Positions 60,785 to 64,000 of a stretch of 64,000 bases of DNA are shown here, piece by piece (position 1 is the first letter of the stretch; every line of letters begins with the position of its first letter). The translations under genes and the position numbers were made by a program. The stretch is from the NCBI GenBank assembly GCA_028284385.1, contig JANQRT010000010.1:84771-148770 (forward strand). The letters are read 5' to 3'. A model generated the notes under the pieces. It did not search any database, was not told the DNA's origin, and was given only the letters and a program-made list of their open reading frames with translations. The stretch comes from Opitutaceae bacterium. GTDB lineage: Bacteria > Verrucomicrobiota > Verrucomicrobiia > Opitutales > Opitutaceae.

Positions 60785-61507
60785 ATGTCACCAGAAATTC
60801 TATACACAAAAACCCTTCGAGGCGGAGCCATGTGGTCCAATGTCATCGGTCGCGGCAAGACCCTTCGATTAACTGATGTCAAAGGGGGCGTCAATGTCGG
60901 CATGCTCCTCTATAACGCAGCCCATCCCATCGAGCGCTACAACATGCCCGATACTCTCAAGGGACAACATATATTCTATCTGACGGCTCCTTACTGTCTC
61001 CATTCCGACATGGGGCGTCTCTTTTGCTCCATTACCGAAGACACCCATGGCTGGCACGACACGGTCTGCGGCTGCACCGATGAGGAAATCGTCAAAGCCA
61101 AGTATGGAGAAAAAAACTACCAAGAAGCGCGCAACAATTTTTATCGCAACGCCAAGGAAAATTTTCTTATCGAACTCGGCAAGTGGGGTCTTGGAAAGAA
61201 GGATCTGATTCCCAACCTCAACCTCTTCAGCAAGATAGTCTCCGACGAAGAAGGAACCCTCAGCTACGATGCGACCCAAAATAAAGCCGGGGCCCATATA
61301 AGCCTCCGTTTCGAAATGGACACTATAGTTGTCCTCAACACCTGCCAGCACCCGCTTGACCCAAATCCTGAATACGCTCCGAAGCCCATCAAGCTAGAGG
61401 TGTTTAAGAATCCTCCAGCACAGGACGACGACCTCTGCCGCACCTCTCGTCCGGAAAACGAGCGAGCCTTTCAAAACACCGAAGACTACTACGCCCTCCG
61501 CGCGTAG
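60785..61507 (+). CDS. DUF1989 protein, urea-carboxylase-associated; probable carboxyguanidine deiminase subunit (larger)
   Basis: 240 residues, PF09347 family. Typical blocks: [84 protein letters not shown] and [24 protein letters not shown] residues. Conserved Cys and His in WHDTVCGCT are likely metal or active-site ligands. In bacteria that use guanidine, pairs of such proteins form the carboxyguanidine deiminase CgdAB, which converts carboxyguanidine to allophanate and ammonia. Which subunit this is cannot be fixed here. It follows the NikR-like gene by 35 bp. Confidence 0.85.
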   Translation: MSPEILYTKTLRGGAMWSNVIGRGKTLRLTDVKGGVNVGMLLYNAAHPIERYNMPDTLKGQHIFYLTAPYCLHSDMGRLFCSITEDTHGWHDTVCGCTDEEIVKAKYGEKNYQEARNNFYRNAKENFLIELGKWGLGKKDLIPNLNLFSKIVSDEEGTLSYDATQNKAGAHISLRFEMDTIVVLNTCQHPLDPNPEYAPKPIKLEVFKNPPAQDDDLCRTSRPENERAFQNTEDYYALRA

Positions 61508-61623
61508 ACTCTCATAATCTTAATCGAGGGCTAGCCGCCCGCACACAAAAACTCAACACCACGAAGCCAAATCCACAAGCGCATGTCAGTGTCCCAAGTG
61601 GTCAAGAAATTTAAATTCCACCA

Positions 61624-62259
61624 ATGCTAAAAGAATCAAAACTCGATCCCTCAACTGCAAGCTACAGCGACGTCATACTCGCCGGCGACCACTGGATGCG
61701 CGAAATCAAAAAAGGCCAAACCTTCCGCATCATCGACTTAGAAGGTAACCAAGCAGCAGATACTCTTTTCTACGATGCTCACGACATCGCCAATCGCTAC
61801 AGCGCCTCGGATACGGTTCAACGTCAAGGCGCTCTCTATCTAAGCACCGGTACCATTCTGTATTCAACCGAGGGCGACAAACTTCTCACCATTACAGCCG
61901 ATACTTGTGGCCGACACGATACCGTCGGCGGAGCCTGCTCGAGAGAAAGCAATACAATGCGCTACTCTCTCGACAAAGACTACATGCACGCCTGTCGAGA
62001 CAACTTTCTCAATGGTATCCATGAATGGGGTCACGGCATGGACAAGCGTGACATCACCTGCAATATCAACTTCTTCATGAACGTTCCTGTCACCCCTGAA
62101 GGCAAATTGACCTTCGAAGACGGCATCAGTTCTCCAGGACTCTACGTGGAAATGCAGGCTGAAATGGACGTCATCGCTCTTATTTCAAACTGTCCTCAAC
62201 TTAATAATCCGTGTAATGCCTATAACCCTACGCCGGTTAAGGTATTAATCTGGGATTAA
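61624..62259 (+). CDS. DUF1989 protein, urea-carboxylase-associated; probable carboxyguanidine deiminase subunit (smaller)
   Basis: 211 residues, paralogous to the previous gene: [115 protein letters not shown] and [27 protein letters not shown]. The [12 protein letters not shown] segment holds the putative ligands. It stands 116 bp after the first DUF1989 gene and 14 bp before the carboxylase, the order usual in guanidine/urea-carboxylase operons. Function by analogy to CgdAB. Confidence 0.85.
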   Translation: MLKESKLDPSTASYSDVILAGDHWMREIKKGQTFRIIDLEGNQAADTLFYDAHDIANRYSASDTVQRQGALYLSTGTILYSTEGDKLLTITADTCGRHDTVGGACSRESNTMRYSLDKDYMHACRDNFLNGIHEWGHGMDKRDITCNINFFMNVPVTPEGKLTFEDGISSPGLYVEMQAEMDVIALISNCPQLNNPCNAYNPTPVKVLIWD

Positions 62260-62273
62260 CGACAGGCCGTTGC

Positions 62274-64000
62274 ATGAAAGTGCTTGTTGCCAATCGCGGC
62301 GAGATTGCTTGCCGCATTATTCGAACTTTGAAGAAGCTGGGGATCGGTTCAGTTGCCATCTACTCCGATGCTGACAAGTACTCCAAGCATGTGGACATGG
62401 CGGATGAAGCGGTCCGCATTGGACTTCCTCAAGTAAAAGAAAGCTATCTTAAGATAGAGGCCATTCTCAATGCGGCGAAATCGACTGGAGCCAAAGCCAT
62501 TCATCCAGGTTATGGACTGCTCAGCGAAAACGCGGACTTCGTCGAGGCTTGCGAAAAAGAGGGACTGGTTTTCATGGGACCTACTCCCGATCAAATGAGG
62601 CAGTTTAGCCTGAAGCACACAGCTCGGGAAATCGCCAAAAACGAACAAGCCCCGTTGCTACCAGGTAGTGATTTGATAAATACGCAAGAGGAAGCGTGTT
62701 CATTAGCCAAGGAAATCGGTTTTCCCGTGATGCTTAAATCAACCGCGGGAGGAGGAGGTATCGGCATGCAGCTTTGCTGGAGCGAAGAAGAGCTCATACG
62801 CGCCTACGAACCCGTCAGGAGACTGGGAAACAACAATTTCGCCAACAGTGGAATCTTCCTCGAGAAGTTCGTGCAGAACGCGCGCCATATCGAAGTTCAG
62901 ATATTTGGCGACGGGAGAGGAAAAGTGATTGCTTTGGGAGAGCGAGACTGCTCGGTACAGCGCCGGAATCAGAAAGTCATCGAAGAGACTCCGGCGCCCC
63001 ATCTCAGCGAGGAACTGCGTAACCGCCTCCTAAATACAGCTATCCGTTTAGCGAAGGCTGTGAGCTATCGATCTGCTGGAACGGTTGAATTCGTCTACGA
63101 CGTTGACGATCGACAATTCTACTTTCTCGAAGTCAACACCCGTCTTCAGGTTGAACACTGTGTGACCGAGGAAGTCACAGGCGTAGATATCGTCGAATGG
63201 ATGATTCGTTTGGCCATGAATGACCTTGAGGACTTGGATACACTGCAAGTCACTCCCCAAGGCGCTTCCATCCAGGCTCGCATCTATGCCGAGGATCCTC
63301 ACAAAGATTTCCAACCCTCGTCAGGTCTCCTCACCAGGGTCGCCTTTCCCCAGGATGTGAGAGTCGACACCTGGATTGAAAGCGGTACCGAAGTGTCCGC
63401 ATTCTACGATCCTCTTTTGGCGAAGGTAATCGCAAAGGGAGAAAATCGCGATGAAACCTTAGGCCGATTAAAAGCCGCATTAGAATCCATTCGTATTGAT
63501 GGAATCGAGACAAATAAGGACTACCTTTCTCGAATTGTCACTGAGGAAGCCTTCCGCGAAGCTCGCCATACCACTAGATTTTGCGACAACCTGATCTACA
63601 AACCTCGCACCATTGACGTGCTTGAAGCGGGTACTCAAACCACGATTCAAGACTATCCGGGGCGGGTTGGATACTGGAACGTGGGTGTGCCTCCGTCCGG
63701 ACCGTTTGATTCCCTAGCCTTTCGCATTGGCAATCGCATCCTAGAAAACGCCAATGATGCGGCTGGGCTAGAGATAACCGTAGCCGGCCCAACGCTACGA
63801 TTCAATCACGATACGATCATCTGTCTGTGCGGAGCGAAAAGCAATGCGACACTCGGTGGCAAGAAAGTAGCCTTCTGGGAACCGATTGCTGTCAGGGAAG
63901 GAGACGTTCTCGACTGCGGGCGCGTTGAAGAACATGGCTGTCGATCCTATCTAACTGTAAAAGGCGGCTTGGATGGTCCCAGCTATTTGGGAAGCAAAGC
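62274..64000 (+). CDS. Biotin-dependent urea/guanidine carboxylase, C-terminal part beyond the window
   Basis: The visible 575 codons start at the ATG at 62274. Residues 1-445 are a biotin carboxylase: KVLVANRGEIACRIIRTLKKLGI, IHPGYGLLSENADF, ATP loop KSTAGGGGIGM, ERDCSVQRRNQKVIEET and FLEVNTRLQVEHCVTEEVTGVD. From about residue 450 the AHS/KipA domain begins (TIDVLEAGTQTTIQDYPGRVGYWNVGVPPSGPFDSLAFRIGN), as in urea carboxylases. The rest of the carboxyltransferase and the biotinyl domain run off the edge. Residues that separate guanidine from urea carboxylases lie beyond the window. The adjacent DUF1989 pair argues for guanidine. Confidence 0.9.
   Translation, partial: MKVLVANRGEIACRIIRTLKKLGIGSVAIYSDADKYSKHVDMADEAVRIGLPQVKESYLKIEAILNAAKSTGAKAIHPGYGLLSENADFVEACEKEGLVFMGPTPDQMRQFSLKHTAREIAKNEQAPLLPGSDLINTQEEACSLAKEIGFPVMLKSTAGGGGIGMQLCWSEEELIRAYEPVRRLGNNNFANSGIFLEKFVQNARHIEVQIFGDGRGKVIALGERDCSVQRRNQKVIEETPAPHLSEELRNRLLNTAIRLAKAVSYRSAGTVEFVYDVDDRQFYFLEVNTRLQVEHCVTEEVTGVDIVEWMIRLAMNDLEDLDTLQVTPQGASIQARIYAEDPHKDFQPSSGLLTRVAFPQDVRVDTWIESGTEVSAFYDPLLAKVIAKGENRDETLGRLKAALESIRIDGIETNKDYLSRIVTEEAFREARHTTRFCDNLIYKPRTIDVLEAGTQTTIQDYPGRVGYWNVGVPPSGPFDSLAFRIGNRILENANDAAGLEITVAGPTLRFNHDTIICLCGAKSNATLGGKKVAFWEPIAVREGDVLDCGRVEEHGCRSYLTVKGGLDGPSYLGSK

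Noticed and set aside
1..64000. tRNA, rRNA, CRISPR arrays, intact transposases or prophage genes
   Set aside because: None was recognised on either strand by reading; a tRNA or covariance scan could still find a small RNA gene.

Overview
The window looks like a chromosome segment of a marine or environmental member of the Verrucomicrobiota (Opitutia-like). This is inferred from gene content: a GH43/sugar-ABC locus, a DUF4266-type lipoprotein cluster, many PadR-linked MacB/FtsX-type orphan permeases, and dispersed 'accacggatgaacgcagat' inverted repeats. No rRNA, tRNA, CRISPR array or intact insertion sequence was found.

Layout. (1) 1-6 kb: pentose/oligosaccharide use. A truncated esterase and a GH43 glycosidase on the minus strand diverge from a lipoprotein sugar-binding protein, a double-ATPase RbsA-like protein and an RbsC-like permease. 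(2) 6-22 kb: housekeeping and envelope genes. These include a cyclophilin with a large internal insertion, a cytochrome c-fused PQQ-type sugar dehydrogenase, an FkbM methyltransferase, PEP carboxylase, a hybrid histidine kinase coupled to an acidic outer-membrane barrel, and a DUF4266 lipoprotein / thioredoxin-barrel fusion / TlpA operon. A beta-propeller protein follows. (3) 21.9-43 kb: six tandem minus-strand pairs of a PadR repressor and an approximately 890-residue ADOP permease (called A to F here, left to right). Decayed copies, dispersed inverted repeats and two paralogous small membrane proteins lie among them; both small genes have a sigma54-type -24/-12 promoter. A BlaI repressor and an M56 peptidase-TPR protein diverge at the right end. 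(4) 45.6-49.2 kb: aldo/keto reductase, a lipoprotein, a GbsR-type regulator and a TIGR01777-type epimerase.

(5) 49.3-64 kb: the most interesting part, a co-directional nitrogen-compound acquisition and catabolism island. It starts with a NitT/TauT-type ABC transporter whose binding protein resembles those found next to urea carboxylase. A tightly overlapping run follows: creatininase-family amidohydrolase, type III glutamine-synthetase-like ligase, AhpD-like protein, Rieske oxygenase, SDR dehydrogenase, a SUMF1-domain protein without active-site cysteines, polysaccharide-deacetylase/PuuE-like hydrolase and a TIM-barrel isomerase. A second transcription unit carries a NikR-like regulator, two DUF1989 proteins (carboxyguanidine deiminase-type) and a biotin-dependent urea/guanidine carboxylase that runs off the window.

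Working model for region 5 (inference). The transporter imports guanidine or an N-substituted guanidine/amine. The GS-like ligase, Rieske oxygenase and hydrolases convert the substituted compound, and guanidine nitrogen is released through carboxylation and deimination. The NikR-like regulator has lost three of the four NikR nickel ligands. NikR-spaced palindromes (6-bp half-sites separated by 16 bp) lie both before its own gene and before the transporter, so it probably controls both units by sensing something other than nickel.
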